This document shows positions 27,183 to 35,173 of a stretch of 64,000 nucleotides of DNA, one piece after another. Every line of letters begins with the position of its first letter. Position 1 is the first letter of the stretch. The stretch comes from CAYRJD01 sp965247395. GTDB lineage: Bacteria; Actinomycetota; Acidimicrobiia; Acidimicrobiales; Poriferisodalaceae. The translations under genes were made by a program, and so were the position numbers. Below the pieces are notes generated by a model that worked only from the letters and a program-made list of their open reading frames with translations, ran no database searches and had not been told where the DNA came from. Location of the stretch: NCBI GenBank assembly GCA_965247395.1, contig OZ252012.1:1240001-1304000 (forward strand). The letters are read 5' to 3'.

Positions 27183-27575
27183 TTAACGCTTGGAGTACTG
27201 CGGAGCCTTGCGAGCTTTTTTGAGACCGTACTTTTTGCTTTCCTTGATGCGCGAATCACGCTGCAACAAGCCAGCTGGTTTGAGAATTGCGCGGTACTCA
27301 GGGTCAATCTCAACCAAAGCACGCGAAATGCCAAGACGCAGTGCATCTGCTTGGCCGGAAGTGCCGCCCCCGTTCACGGTGGCGTCTATGTCGTAATTTT
27401 GCGTTGTTTCACTCAGTCGCAGCGGTTCGACGATATTCATGCGATAGCTAGCCGCCTTGAAAAACTCCTCAAACTCTCGTCCGTTTACCCGAATAGTCCC
27501 AGTACCCAGACGAAATCGCACGCGGGCTACGGCTCGCTTGCGACGACCGGTTGTCTGTGTGAGGGGCTTAGACAC
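27183..27575 (-). CDS. rpsI: 30S ribosomal protein S9
   Basis: The 130-residue protein has TGRRKRAVARVR near the start, the GGGTSGQADALRLGISRAL segment and the C-terminal KKYGLKKARKAPQYSKR tail that reaches the P-site tRNA. It starts with GTG at 27573-27575 and follows rplM by 24 bp, as in most bacteria. Confidence 0.98.
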   Translation of the reverse strand: MSKPLTQTTGRRKRAVARVRFRLGTGTIRVNGREFEEFFKAASYRMNIVEPLRLSETTQNYDIDATVNGGGTSGQADALRLGISRALVEIDPEYRAILKPAGLLQRDSRIKESKKYGLKKARKAPQYSKR

Positions 27576-27599
27576 TCGTTACTCCGTTGAAAGTTGCAG

Positions 27600-28118
27600 C
27601 TACTTGGCCGCGCGTTTTTCAGCGCTAAGGCGTGCGGCCTGGAGAGAACGGCTAGCTACCTCGCCGCGACGAGTGCGTTTGCCGGTGCGCTCCACAGTTA
27701 AGGGTTGGGGTGATTGAGCGCCGTGAGGATGGTCCGGACCGGCATACACCTTCAGCTTGCGCAGCTGCGCGGCACCTAGTCGATTGTGGGGCAACATGCC
27801 TGCGATCGTTTTACGAACGGCATCCGCCGGGCGGCGCTCTAACAGTTCGCCATATGTTTGGCTGTGCAGTCCGCCTGGATAACCCGAGTGGCGATAGACC
27901 TGCTTTTGGTTCAATTTGTCGCCCGTTAGCACCACCTTGTCGGCATTAACAATGACGACGTGATCACCAATGTCGATGTAGGGGGCAAACGTGGGCTTGT
28001 GCTTGCCGATCAACAAACGAGCGGCCGCGGTAGCCAGGCGGCCTAGCACCAAGCCGTCCGCGTCAATGACATGCCACTCACGGGTTATCTCGTCAGCTTT
28101 AGGTGCGTAAGTGCGCAT
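27600..28118 (-). CDS. rplM: 50S ribosomal protein L13
   Basis: Early-assembly large-subunit protein. WHVIDADGLVLGRLAT, GDHVVIVNADKV, KVYRHSGYPGG-type sequence (here QVYRHSGYPGG) and GMLPHNRLG are typical. At 172 residues it carries a basic, Arg/Ala-rich C-terminal extension of about 25 residues beyond the usual ~147. The 87-bp spacer upstream to truA shows short degenerate CAATAAC repeats but nothing recognisable. Confidence 0.97.
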   Translation of the reverse strand: MRTYAPKADEITREWHVIDADGLVLGRLATAAARLLIGKHKPTFAPYIDIGDHVVIVNADKVVLTGDKLNQKQVYRHSGYPGGLHSQTYGELLERRPADAVRKTIAGMLPHNRLGAAQLRKLKVYAGPDHPHGAQSPQPLTVERTGKRTRRGEVASRSLQAARLSAEKRAAK

Positions 28119-28205
28119 AACAGAGAGCTAAGGCTAAGGCCAGAAGAGGTGCCTCGCAACGCCCGGTAGCAAAACGCAATAACTCGCGATATCCCGCAAT
28201 AACCC

Positions 28206-29078
28206 TCAATAACCAACGTCGATCAGGGTGAGCCCGTGAGGTGGTGCGGTCTGTCCAACAGCGTTGCGATTCTTGGCGGCCAAGATCTCAGGGACCTCGT
28301 CTGCACGACGGCGAGCTTGGCCAACCGCCACACACAGCCACACGAGCGATCTGACCATCTGATGGCAGAACGCCCAAGCGGTGATCTCAAACTCCAGCAG
28401 AGATCCATCCCCGGCAGGAGTCTTGTTCCAATGCGCGTGCAGCACTTTTCGAACCAGGCTGATAGGTGGGTCGGTCTGCCGGCAGAACGAGCTGAAGTCG
28501 TGCTGACCCACAAATTTTTCAGCTGCGCAGTTCATGGCTTGTACATCTAACGGCTCGATTAGATGCCATTGGCGGTGCGCTTGCAACGGATTACAACTGG
28601 GCGAGTTGTAAATCAAATACCGGTACATACGCGACCTAGCCGAATGGCGAGCGTCAAAACTGTCGGGCACCACGCTGGCTTTAGCAACGGTGATCTCGGG
28701 TGCCAGCATTTTGTTCAACTTGACCGTTAGGTCTGCAATGCCGCTTGTGGTGGTGTTCTTGCTGGAGTTTTCGCTGTTTGCTCCGCTGTTTACCTCTTTG
28801 CTGCTCTTATCGCCGTTCTTACTAGGGAAAGAGACAGTCACCACCTGGGCGGTCGCGTGCACACCAGCGTCTGTGCGACCAGCTACAGCAAGCTCAACCG
28901 GGACACCCAGCAAACACTCCAGCGCACTGCGTAACTCCCCCTCCACGGTCCGCACGCCCGTATTTTCGGTAAATCCTCGAAAATTTGTACCGGTGTAAGC
29001 CAGATCAAGGCGAATTTTACTAGCTCCGTTACTGGTTGCGTTGCTAGTTGTATCGCTAGTTCCGTTGCTAGCTTTCAT
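28206..29078 (-). CDS. truA: tRNA pseudouridine(38-40) synthase
   Basis: Isomerises uridines 38-40 in tRNA anticodon arms. The catalytic Asp is in AGRTDAGVHA; FDARHSARSRMYRYLIYN and AFCHQMVRSLV are family segments. There are two hydrophilic low-complexity stretches: a Ser/Asn/Thr/Gly N-terminal lead and a Ser/Asn/Lys insertion of about 30 residues (around residues 85-115) after VVTVSFPSKNG. The ATG at 29078 was preferred over the upstream TTG at 29084; no clear ribosome-binding site is seen. Confidence 0.95.
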   Translation of the reverse strand: MKASNGTSDTTSNATSNGASKIRLDLAYTGTNFRGFTENTGVRTVEGELRSALECLLGVPVELAVAGRTDAGVHATAQVVTVSFPSKNGDKSSKEVNSGANSENSSKNTTTSGIADLTVKLNKMLAPEITVAKASVVPDSFDARHSARSRMYRYLIYNSPSCNPLQAHRQWHLIEPLDVQAMNCAAEKFVGQHDFSSFCRQTDPPISLVRKVLHAHWNKTPAGDGSLLEFEITAWAFCHQMVRSLVWLCVAVGQARRRADEVPEILAAKNRNAVGQTAPPHGLTLIDVGY

Positions 29079-29080
29079 AG

Positions 29081-29101
29081 CCAATCATTGCCAATTATTG
29101 G
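29081..29101. promoter_or_regulatory. direct repeat in the truA / amidohydrolase divergent region
   Basis: The 85-bp region between divergent truA and the amidohydrolase holds a 10-bp direct repeat CCAATCATTG CCAATTATTG, whose outer ends also form a CCAAT/ATTGG inverted pair. It could be an operator or part of divergent promoters; no -35/-10 pair is convincing. Confidence 0.3.
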
Positions 29102-29163
29102 GGTTTTCATAGCGGTGCTCACAGCGCTGAGAGTAGTGTCGGGACCGGAATGGGGTTGCTCAC

Positions 29164-30888
29164 ATGCTTGATTTGAGAATTGCAGGAGGCACCGTCATTG
29201 ACGGCACAGGCTCACCAGGCCAGGTCGGCGATGTGGGTGTGCGAAATGGACGCATCGTCGCGATCGGCGACAAAGCGGTCAAGGAGGCTGGTCCAGCCAA
29301 CAAAACCATTGACGCTGACTCGCTCGTGGTCAGTCCGGGGTTTGTGGATATTCATACGCATTTTGACGCGCAGGTTTTCTGGGATACAACGCTCTCACCT
29401 TCACCATTGCACGGCGTCACCACCGTCATCGGAGGCAACTGTGGCTTCACGATTGCTCCGCTAGAACCTGAGCACAGTGATTATTTGATGCGGATGCTGG
29501 CGCGCGTTGAAGGCATGCCACTGCCTTCGCTGCAGCAGGGCGTTCCGTGGAACTGGCGCAGCTTTGGCGAATATCTTGACGCCATTGATGGCACGTTGAT
29601 GCCAAACGCAGGCTTTTTGGTAGGCCATAGCGCCCTACGACGCGTCGTGATGGGTGAACGCTCGGTCGGTGAAACCGCTACCAAGGACGACCTCACCGCA
29701 ATGAAGCAACTATTGCGCGACTCCATCGCAGCGGGTGGTTTGGGCTTTAGCTCTTCCTGGGCCAAAACGCACAACGACGCTAACGGTGAGCCGATTCCTT
29801 CGCGTCATGCGACACGCGAAGAGCTAGTGGAGCTGTGTGCAGCCGTGCGTGACACTCCGGCGGTGGCACTGGAGTTCATCCCGACGGTTGAAAGGTTTGA
29901 TGAGGACGTCTACCAGCTGCTGACAGATATGTCGGTGGCGGCTGATCTTCCGCTCAACTGGAACGTGATTTTCGCAAACGAACGCCAGCGTGATGTGATC
30001 GAACAAAAGCTTCAAGCGGGGCCATTTGCAGCACGCCAGGGCGGCAAGGTGATTGCGTTGACTGCGCCTATGCCAGCGGAAAGTCGACTTTGCTTTGAGA
30101 ACGGGTTCTTGCTGGACACCTTGCACGGTTGGACTGCGCCGATGGCTCTGCCGGTGGAAGAAAAGATAGCGCTAATGAGCGATCCACAACGTCGCACTGA
30201 GCTAAATGATCTAGCCCAGCAGCCGAGCACATTCCGCGGTCTGGCGCGTTGGGAACGGCTGACGGTTGGAGAGGTGACCGACAAAAGCCTCAGCCACTTT
30301 GAGGGCAGAACGATCGGCGAAATAGCCGAAGAACAAGGTGTTACGCCGTGGGATGCGTTGTGCGACTTGGTCGTGGCAGACAACCTGAAGACCGGGCTGT
30401 ATCCACCACCTGCTGGCGATGACCAACCCAGCTGGGATCTGCGCAAAGAGTTGCTCAACGACGACCGTTGTGTTATCGGAGCTTCAGACGCGGGTGCGCA
30501 CCTGGACTTCTTAGCGACCTTCAACTATTCAACTTATTTGCTGAGTGCTGCTCGTGAGCGTGACTTAATGAGCTTGGAAACCGCTGTGCACAAGCTGACA
30601 GACGTGCCGGCGAGGCTGTATGGCCTGGCTGGACGCGGTCGCATTGCCGAAGACTGGTGTGCCGACCTGGTGGTGTTTGACCCGGCTGGCGTTGGATCAA
30701 AGCCGGTTGAAATACGAGAAGACCTGCCGGGCGATGCCTGGCGGTTGTACGCCGAGAGTGACGGCATTCATCACGTGATCATTAACGGTGAATCAGCGGT
30801 GACCGATGGCGCCTTTACCGACGCTCGACCTGGCACGTTGTTGCGTGCCGGCCGCGACACCGAAAAGGTGACCGCCAGCGGCAGCTAA
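29164..30888 (+). CDS. amidohydrolase family protein, N-acyl-D-amino-acid deacylase-like
   Basis: A 574-residue metal-dependent amidohydrolase of the D-aminoacylase/dihydroorotase-like group. The metal pair His64/His66 lies in GFVDIHTHFDAQ, GGNCGF places the metal-bridging Cys93, and a late GASDAGAHLD supplies the conserved Asp. The N-terminal beta-sandwich strand DLRIAGGTVIDGTGS and the C-terminal GRIAEDWCADLVVFDP complete the fold. Likely substrates are N-acyl-D-amino acids or related amides; the specificity is not predictable. It is on the opposite strand to the ribosomal operons and interrupts the usual rplQ-truA junction together with the convergent RraA-like gene, suggesting later insertion. 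Confidence 0.87.
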   Translation: MLDLRIAGGTVIDGTGSPGQVGDVGVRNGRIVAIGDKAVKEAGPANKTIDADSLVVSPGFVDIHTHFDAQVFWDTTLSPSPLHGVTTVIGGNCGFTIAPLEPEHSDYLMRMLARVEGMPLPSLQQGVPWNWRSFGEYLDAIDGTLMPNAGFLVGHSALRRVVMGERSVGETATKDDLTAMKQLLRDSIAAGGLGFSSSWAKTHNDANGEPIPSRHATREELVELCAAVRDTPAVALEFIPTVERFDEDVYQLLTDMSVAADLPLNWNVIFANERQRDVIEQKLQAGPFAARQGGKVIALTAPMPAESRLCFENGFLLDTLHGWTAPMALPVEEKIALMSDPQRRTELNDLAQQPSTFRGLARWERLTVGEVTDKSLSHFEGRTIGEIAEEQGVTPWDALCDLVVADNLKTGLYPPPAGDDQPSWDLRKELLNDDRCVIGASDAGAHLDFLATFNYSTYLLSAARERDLMSLETAVHKLTDVPARLYGLAGRGRIAEDWCADLVVFDPAGVGSKPVEIREDLPGDAWRLYAESDGIHHVIINGESAVTDGAFTDARPGTLLRAGRDTEKVTASGS

Positions 30889-30908
30889 TGCCTGGCAGCG
30901 GCAGCTAA
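30872..30908. repeat. short direct repeat over the amidohydrolase stop codon
   Basis: The segment GGCAGCTAATGCC, preceded by CAGC, occurs twice in tandem: once ending the amidohydrolase with its TAA and again directly after it. The second copy duplicates the stop codon and its context, resembling the spill-over of the folD repeat past its own stop. Confidence 0.6.
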
Positions 30909-30924
30909 TGCCAGCCCAACGCAG

Positions 30925-31635
30925 CTAGTGATCGCCGCCGGTGGGATTTAGCAGAGCGTCCAGCTTGTCGATATTGAAGTCGGTGCTTTGGGCGGCATTG
31001 ATCAGCCTGTGCTCTGCGGTAGCAATCTGAGCAGCTGCGTCATGTAGTTTGTCGGCAACTTCTGTCGGTATCACCACCGCTCCGTGTCGGTCAGCGTGGA
31101 TGAGATCGCCGGGACTTACCTGCATGCCGTTTACCGTTACCGGCACGCCGTATTGCACAACATGCACCCACATGTGCGAGGGTCCGACCGAGCCCGCTAG
31201 CGCCCCGAAACCCGGCGCCCAGTCGTCCAGGTCACGAATAGACCCATTTGTTATGACGCCTAGAGACCCCAGGCCCGCGTGAATGTTGCTGTTGACCTCG
31301 CCCCACCAAGCACCACAGCCCGGCAGAGGATCAATGTCTTCGATAACGGTCACCGTTGGCCCTGGAGGTTCAGCGATATGGCGGTAGTAGGCCTGACGAA
31401 GCGCTAGGTCTTCGGCGGGCGAACGACCCGAAGGAGCTGCTGCACGAATGGTGCCGGTTCGCGCATAGCCGACCATCGGTGCCATGTCGGTGTCAGCACA
31501 AAAAAGCGGGGTTGTCGTGAAGCCATGCACTCGGCGACTGGGTGCAACGATTTCAAGGGCGTTGCAAATTGTGGGAGTGTCCATTGCCCGTAGGGCGTCA
31601 AGTACCTCGGGTGCTAGCACTGTTGGCCTGGTCAC
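30925..31635 (-). CDS. RraA-like / HMG-CHA aldolase family protein
   Basis: A 236-residue member of the RraA fold. VITNGSIRDLDD and GDLIHADRHGAVVIP are the characteristic glycine/Arg-Asp and Asp-rich segments that bind substrate and divalent metal in the 4-hydroxy-4-methyl-2-oxoglutarate aldolases. True aldolases, RNase E regulators and other decarboxylases share these motifs, so the reaction is not assigned. It starts with GTG only 15 bp after the rplQ stop on the same strand, so it may be read by transcription from the ribosomal operon. It converges with the D-aminoacylase-like gene, a possible functional partner in catabolism by proximity only. Confidence 0.8.
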   Translation of the reverse strand: MTRPTVLAPEVLDALRAMDTPTICNALEIVAPSRRVHGFTTTPLFCADTDMAPMVGYARTGTIRAAAPSGRSPAEDLALRQAYYRHIAEPPGPTVTVIEDIDPLPGCGAWWGEVNSNIHAGLGSLGVITNGSIRDLDDWAPGFGALAGSVGPSHMWVHVVQYGVPVTVNGMQVSPGDLIHADRHGAVVIPTEVADKLHDAAAQIATAEHRLINAAQSTDFNIDKLDALLNPTGGDH

Positions 31636-31649
31636 TGTTGGCTTGGCCG

Positions 31650-32003
31650 TCAGACCAACTCAATCAGAACCATGGGCGCTTTGTCACCATTGCGCGGGCC
31701 CAGCTTCAAGATGCGGGTGTAGCCACCAGGGCGACCTTCGTAACGAGGGCCGATTTCATCGATCAACTTTTGCGCTATTTCCTGGTCGCCGTTTAGCTGT
31801 GCGACCAGTTGACGATGCTTGTGAAGACCGCCGACGCGAGCCTTGGTAATCAGCTTCTCCGCATAAGGCCTAAGTGAACGGGCCTTGGCATCGGTGGTCT
31901 CAATGGCTTCGGCTGCAAACAAAGAAGCGGCCAGGTTGGCCATCATCGAGCGTTGGTGGCTTGCGCTTCCGCCGAAGCGTTTTCCTTTACGTGGTTGTGG
32001 CAT
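31650..32003 (-). CDS. rplQ: 50S ribosomal protein L17
   Basis: A 117-residue L17: RHQRSMMANLAASLF-type N-terminal helix (here SHQRSMMANLAASLF), ETTDAKARSLRPYAEKLIT and RNGDKAPMVLIELV at the end. It follows rpoA by 6 bp as the last gene of the alpha operon. Confidence 0.97.
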   Translation of the reverse strand: MPQPRKGKRFGGSASHQRSMMANLAASLFAAEAIETTDAKARSLRPYAEKLITKARVGGLHKHRQLVAQLNGDQEIAQKLIDEIGPRYEGRPGGYTRILKLGPRNGDKAPMVLIELV

Positions 32004-32009
32004 GGTGCT

Positions 32010-33110
32010 CTAGCTGGCTTCCGCTTCGCTGGCTTCCGCGCCATGCTCGCCGATTAGATCGGGCACCTTGTTACCCGTGCTGTTGGCCTCACCGATCAGA
32101 TCTTCGTCGTCTGCTTCCGTGTCGTTGTCTGCGTCGGTTCCGTCATCTATAGAACCCATGCCGCTCAGAGTGAAGCCCAACTCGTCAAGCTTTTCGGTCA
32201 ACTCTTCTAGAGCCTTCTGTCCGAAGTTTGGAATTGCTAGCAGCTCTTCAGCGCTGTTCTCAAGAACCTCACCGACGGAGTTGAGAGAGGCTCGCTTTAA
32301 GCCGTTGAGTGTTCGTGAACCCAATCCCAGTTCTTCAAGAACAAGGTCAAGGTCGGGCGATTCATAATCGCTTTGCCGCTGATGATCGATCAGGCCCAGG
32401 CCAAGGTCCTCTTCCACCATGACAGACATCAGGTTGTACAGCGAGCAGAGAGTGTCTCCGGCCGATGACAGGGCTTCGCGCGGGCTTAGCACTCCGTCGG
32501 TTTCGATGTCGAGCACAAGCATGTCGTAGTTGGTGGATTGCTCAACGCGAGTCGGTTCAACCTCAACTGCCACTCGCCGCACCGGGCTGAAAATGGCGTC
32601 AACTGGGATTAGCCCAATTTCTCCCACGGATGACAAGTCGCCGGAAGCCAGGTAGCCCCAGCCGCGCTCAACGGTGATATCAATCGCCAAGTGAGCGTCA
32701 TCGCTCAGCGTGGCAAGGTGAAGATCGGGTGTGAGGCACTCCACATCGGAGCCCCAATCAAGATCGCCAGCCAGGACTTCGCCCGGGCCTTCTGCATCAA
32801 GTCGAACAGCCACGGGCGTTTCACTGTGGCTACGCAATACGACGTCTTTGAAGTTCAGAACCAGATCGGTGATGTCTTCAACCACGCCTTTGATGGTGTC
32901 GAACTCGTGTAGAGCGTCGTCAAAATGGACCTGGGTGATTGCCGCACCCGGGATAGAAGACAGCAGCGTGCGCCGAATCGAGCTTCCGATGGTGTAGCCG
33001 AAGCCCGGCTCTAATGGACCGAAGCTAAACCGCTGACGGTTGTCTTTTTCTGGTCCTAGGACATCTATTGCGGGTCGCTGCATCGCGACCGAAGCCGAAG
33101 TGGCACTCAC
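32010..33110 (-). CDS. rpoA: DNA-directed RNA polymerase subunit alpha
   Basis: Provides the dimerising platform for beta and beta' and a C-terminal domain contacting DNA and activators. The N-terminal domain contains EPGFGYTIGSSIRRTLLSSI; the C-terminal domain contains LNSVGEVLENSAEELLAIPNFG. After the C-terminal domain come about 45 residues of acidic low-complexity tail, making the protein 366 residues rather than ~340. GTG start at 33110. It sits between rpsD and rplQ as usual. Confidence 0.98.
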   Translation of the reverse strand: MSATSASVAMQRPAIDVLGPEKDNRQRFSFGPLEPGFGYTIGSSIRRTLLSSIPGAAITQVHFDDALHEFDTIKGVVEDITDLVLNFKDVVLRSHSETPVAVRLDAEGPGEVLAGDLDWGSDVECLTPDLHLATLSDDAHLAIDITVERGWGYLASGDLSSVGEIGLIPVDAIFSPVRRVAVEVEPTRVEQSTNYDMLVLDIETDGVLSPREALSSAGDTLCSLYNLMSVMVEEDLGLGLIDHQRQSDYESPDLDLVLEELGLGSRTLNGLKRASLNSVGEVLENSAEELLAIPNFGQKALEELTEKLDELGFTLSGMGSIDDGTDADNDTEADDEDLIGEANSTGNKVPDLIGEHGAEASEAEAS

Positions 33111-33144
33111 TTATTCGCTCCCATTGGTCTGAATAATGTTTGGA

Positions 33145-33762
33145 TTACTTGCTGTACAGCTCAACGATGAGCTGCTCGCGCACGGGTATGTCGATCTGAT
33201 CACGCTGCGGCGGATGCAGAACCGTTGCCGACATCTGCTCACTGTCCGTTGTGAGCCAGGCTGGTGGTTGCCGGTCGAGCACCTCAAGGTTCCAACGCAC
33301 GGTTGAGTTTTCGCGTGCCTTAGGCCGAAGCTCAATCACATCGCCCTCGCGCACTCGATAGCTGGGAATGTTCACCCTCTTGCCGTTCACGTTTAGGTGA
33401 CCGTGGCCCACGAACTGGCGAGCTTGCGGACGAGTGGCCGCCCAGCCAGCACGGTAAACAACGTTGTCGAGGCGTTGCTCTAGAAAGGCCAGCAAGTTTT
33501 CACCTGTCACCCCGTTGCGACGAGCTGCCTCTTCGTAGGTGTTGTGGAACTGCCGCTCAGTCATGCCGTAGGTGAATCGGCATTTTTGCTTTTCCTGCAA
33601 CTGAGTTAGGAACTCGGAGTTTTGTGTTCGACGACGTCCACGGCCGTGCATGCCGGGTGGGTATGGGCGGCGGTCTAAAGCCTTGGTTTCGCCAGCCGTT
33701 CCCCAGATGTTGGTGCCGAGGCGGCGTGATACGCGTGCCTTGGGTCCGCGGTAACGAGACAT
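33145..33762 (-). CDS. rpsD: 30S ribosomal protein S4
   Basis: Primary 16S-binding protein of 205 residues. The N-terminal MSRYRGPKARVSRRLG, YPPGMHGRGRRR and the S4 domain with LEQRLDNVVYRAGWA and ARQFVGHGHLNVNGKRV are present. No cysteine cluster is seen, so it is the zinc-free form. It follows rpsK by 1 bp. Confidence 0.98.
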   Translation of the reverse strand: MSRYRGPKARVSRRLGTNIWGTAGETKALDRRPYPPGMHGRGRRRTQNSEFLTQLQEKQKCRFTYGMTERQFHNTYEEAARRNGVTGENLLAFLEQRLDNVVYRAGWAATRPQARQFVGHGHLNVNGKRVNIPSYRVREGDVIELRPKARENSTVRWNLEVLDRQPPAWLTTDSEQMSATVLHPPQRDQIDIPVREQLIVELYSK

Positions 33763-33763
33763 G

Positions 33764-34432
33764 TCAGACCCTCCGACGCTTTGGTGGGCGACAGCCGTTG
33801 TGCGGAATGGGTGTCATGTCGCGGATGCCTGTGATCTCTATGCCGCTGGTTTGAATCGAACGGATGGCGGTTTCACGACCAGATCCGGGACCGCGCACAT
33901 CTACGGACACTCGCCGCACTCCGTGCTCAATGGCTCGTTCGGATGCTTGCTCGGCAGCCTGCTGCGCTGCAAAGGGAGTGGATTTGCGTGAGCCTTTGAA
34001 ACCTACGTTGCCAGCTGACGCCCATGACACGACGTTGCCTTGGCGGTCTGTGAAGGTGACGATGGTGTTGTTGAAAGAGCTACGGATGTGTGCCACTCCT
34101 TCGCCGATGTTCTTGCGGTCACGACGGCGGCCGGTGCGGCGTACTGGAGCAGCGGCCGGTTCGGTGGACGACTCAGTCGAAGACTCATCTGCGGCCGATG
34201 CAGCAGGAGGTGCTGAATCAGCAGCAGATTGGGCTTCAGGAGGCTGGGCTTCTGAAGATTGGGCTTCAGGAGCTTGGGCTTGTTCGGGTTCTGGTGCCGT
34301 ATTTGCTGGTGCGGCGTCCTGCGGCCCTTCTTCAGGCGCTGCAGAATCTTCAGGCGTTGCAGAGTCTGTAGGCGCTGCAGAATCTTCAGGCGTTGCAGAG
34401 TCTGTAGGCATAGTGGGGTCTGTGTCGCTCAC
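33764..34432 (-). CDS. rpsK: 30S ribosomal protein S11 with long acidic N-terminal extension
   Basis: The S11 core starts near residue 105 (GEGVAHIRSSFNNTIVTFTD) and ends with the conserved PHNGCRPPKRRRV. Before it is a ~96-residue extension rich in Ser, Ala, Pro, Glu and Asp, then a short basic link. The extension contains two copies of a 12-residue segment encoded by a 36-bp direct repeat. The GTG start directly abuts the rpsM stop; an ATG eight codons in is an alternative, but no ATG lies near the core start, so the extension is likely translated. S11 sits on the platform near the mRNA exit. Confidence 0.95.
   Translation of the reverse strand: MSDTDPTMPTDSATPEDSAAPTDSATPEDSAAPEEGPQDAAPANTAPEPEQAQAPEAQSSEAQPPEAQSAADSAPPAASAADESSTESSTEPAAAPVRRTGRRRDRKNIGEGVAHIRSSFNNTIVTFTDRQGNVVSWASAGNVGFKGSRKSTPFAAQQAAEQASERAIEHGVRRVSVDVRGPGSGRETAIRSIQTSGIEITGIRDMTPIPHNGCRPPKRRRV
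34339..34410. repeat. 36-bp tandem duplication in rpsK
   Basis: Two adjacent 36-bp copies, differing in one base, encode the 12-residue pattern beginning TDSATPEDSAAP on the minus strand in the S11 N-terminal extension. Confidence 0.9.
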
Positions 34433-34807
34433 CTAGACGACCTTCTTCTTGCCTGCCACGGCCTTGCGAGGCCCCTTGCGAGTGCGTGCGTTGGTGTGCG
34501 TGCGCTGACCACGAACCGGCAGTCCGCGGCGGTGGCGGATGCCCTGGTAGCAGCCGATCTCAATCTTGCGCTTAATGTTCTGAGCCACATCACGGCGCAG
34601 ATCACCTTCGACGGTCAGATTGGCGTCTATGAAGTTGCGAATGCTGGCGATCTCTTCATCGGTGAGTTCGCGTACGCGTGTGCGAGCGGGCACATCCAGC
34701 TCATCGCAGATTCGCACCGCGGCCGAGCGGCCAACGCCATAGATGTACGTAAGTGCTATCTCGACCCGCTTTTCGCGCGGAATGTCAACACCAGCTATGC
34801 GTGCCAT
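34433..34807 (-). CDS. rpsM: 30S ribosomal protein S13
   Basis: A 124-residue S13: MARIAGVDIPREKRVEIALTYIYGVG at the start and RGLPVRGQRTHTNARTRKG near the end, with a basic C-terminal tail contacting P-site tRNA. It lies between rpmJ and rpsK, abutting the latter. Confidence 0.98.
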   Translation of the reverse strand: MARIAGVDIPREKRVEIALTYIYGVGRSAAVRICDELDVPARTRVRELTDEEIASIRNFIDANLTVEGDLRRDVAQNIKRKIEIGCYQGIRHRRGLPVRGQRTHTNARTRKGPRKAVAGKKKVV

Positions 34808-34813
34808 AGATAC

Positions 34814-34927
34814 CTAGCCCTGCCGCTGCTTGTGGCGAGGGTTCGTGCAGATAACGCGAACACGGCCGTGACGACGAACGACGTGGCAGCGGTCACACAT
34901 TGGCTTAACGCTGGGTCTTACCTTCAT
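34814..34927 (-). CDS. rpmJ: 50S ribosomal protein L36
   Basis: A 37-residue protein starting MKVRPSVKPMCDRC and ending NPRHKQRQG. The Cys-x2-Cys, a third Cys and a His form the zinc ribbon of the C+ type. A longer open frame extends upstream to 35071, but its extra sequence does not resemble any r-protein, and the ATG at 34927 gives a normal L36. It follows a 246-bp spacer after adk where infA is usually found. Confidence 0.97.
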   Translation of the reverse strand: MKVRPSVKPMCDRCHVVRRHGRVRVICTNPRHKQRQG

Positions 34928-35173
34928 AGTCGGCTGCTCTCGCTGATTTCTTAATCGCTTAATTGGTTGCTTGTCTGGTTTCGCCCGCCATGACATAAGC
35001 AAGCCGCGGAAAACCGCCTGGGTCATAGCTGGCAGGTCGATCACCTTGATGCCGGAAACGTCCAGCAACAACCCCTGCGAAGCCTACCGACGCTAGGCAG
35101 CAATGCCACCGGGCGCCAGGCGTTGATGCCGCAGGCAGCCGCTTACGATTGTATTGCGCGGTTGTATACCGCT
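34928..35173 (-). other. adk-rpmJ spacer lacking map and infA
   Basis: In most actinobacteria this interval holds map and/or infA. Here all three minus-strand frames were read: two are open over much of it but show no OB-fold or IF1-like sequence (no GTV...LPNA...VELENG type pattern), and the third stops early. I see no gene here. Whether it contains a promoter for the alpha operon is not decidable by eye. Confidence 0.7.
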
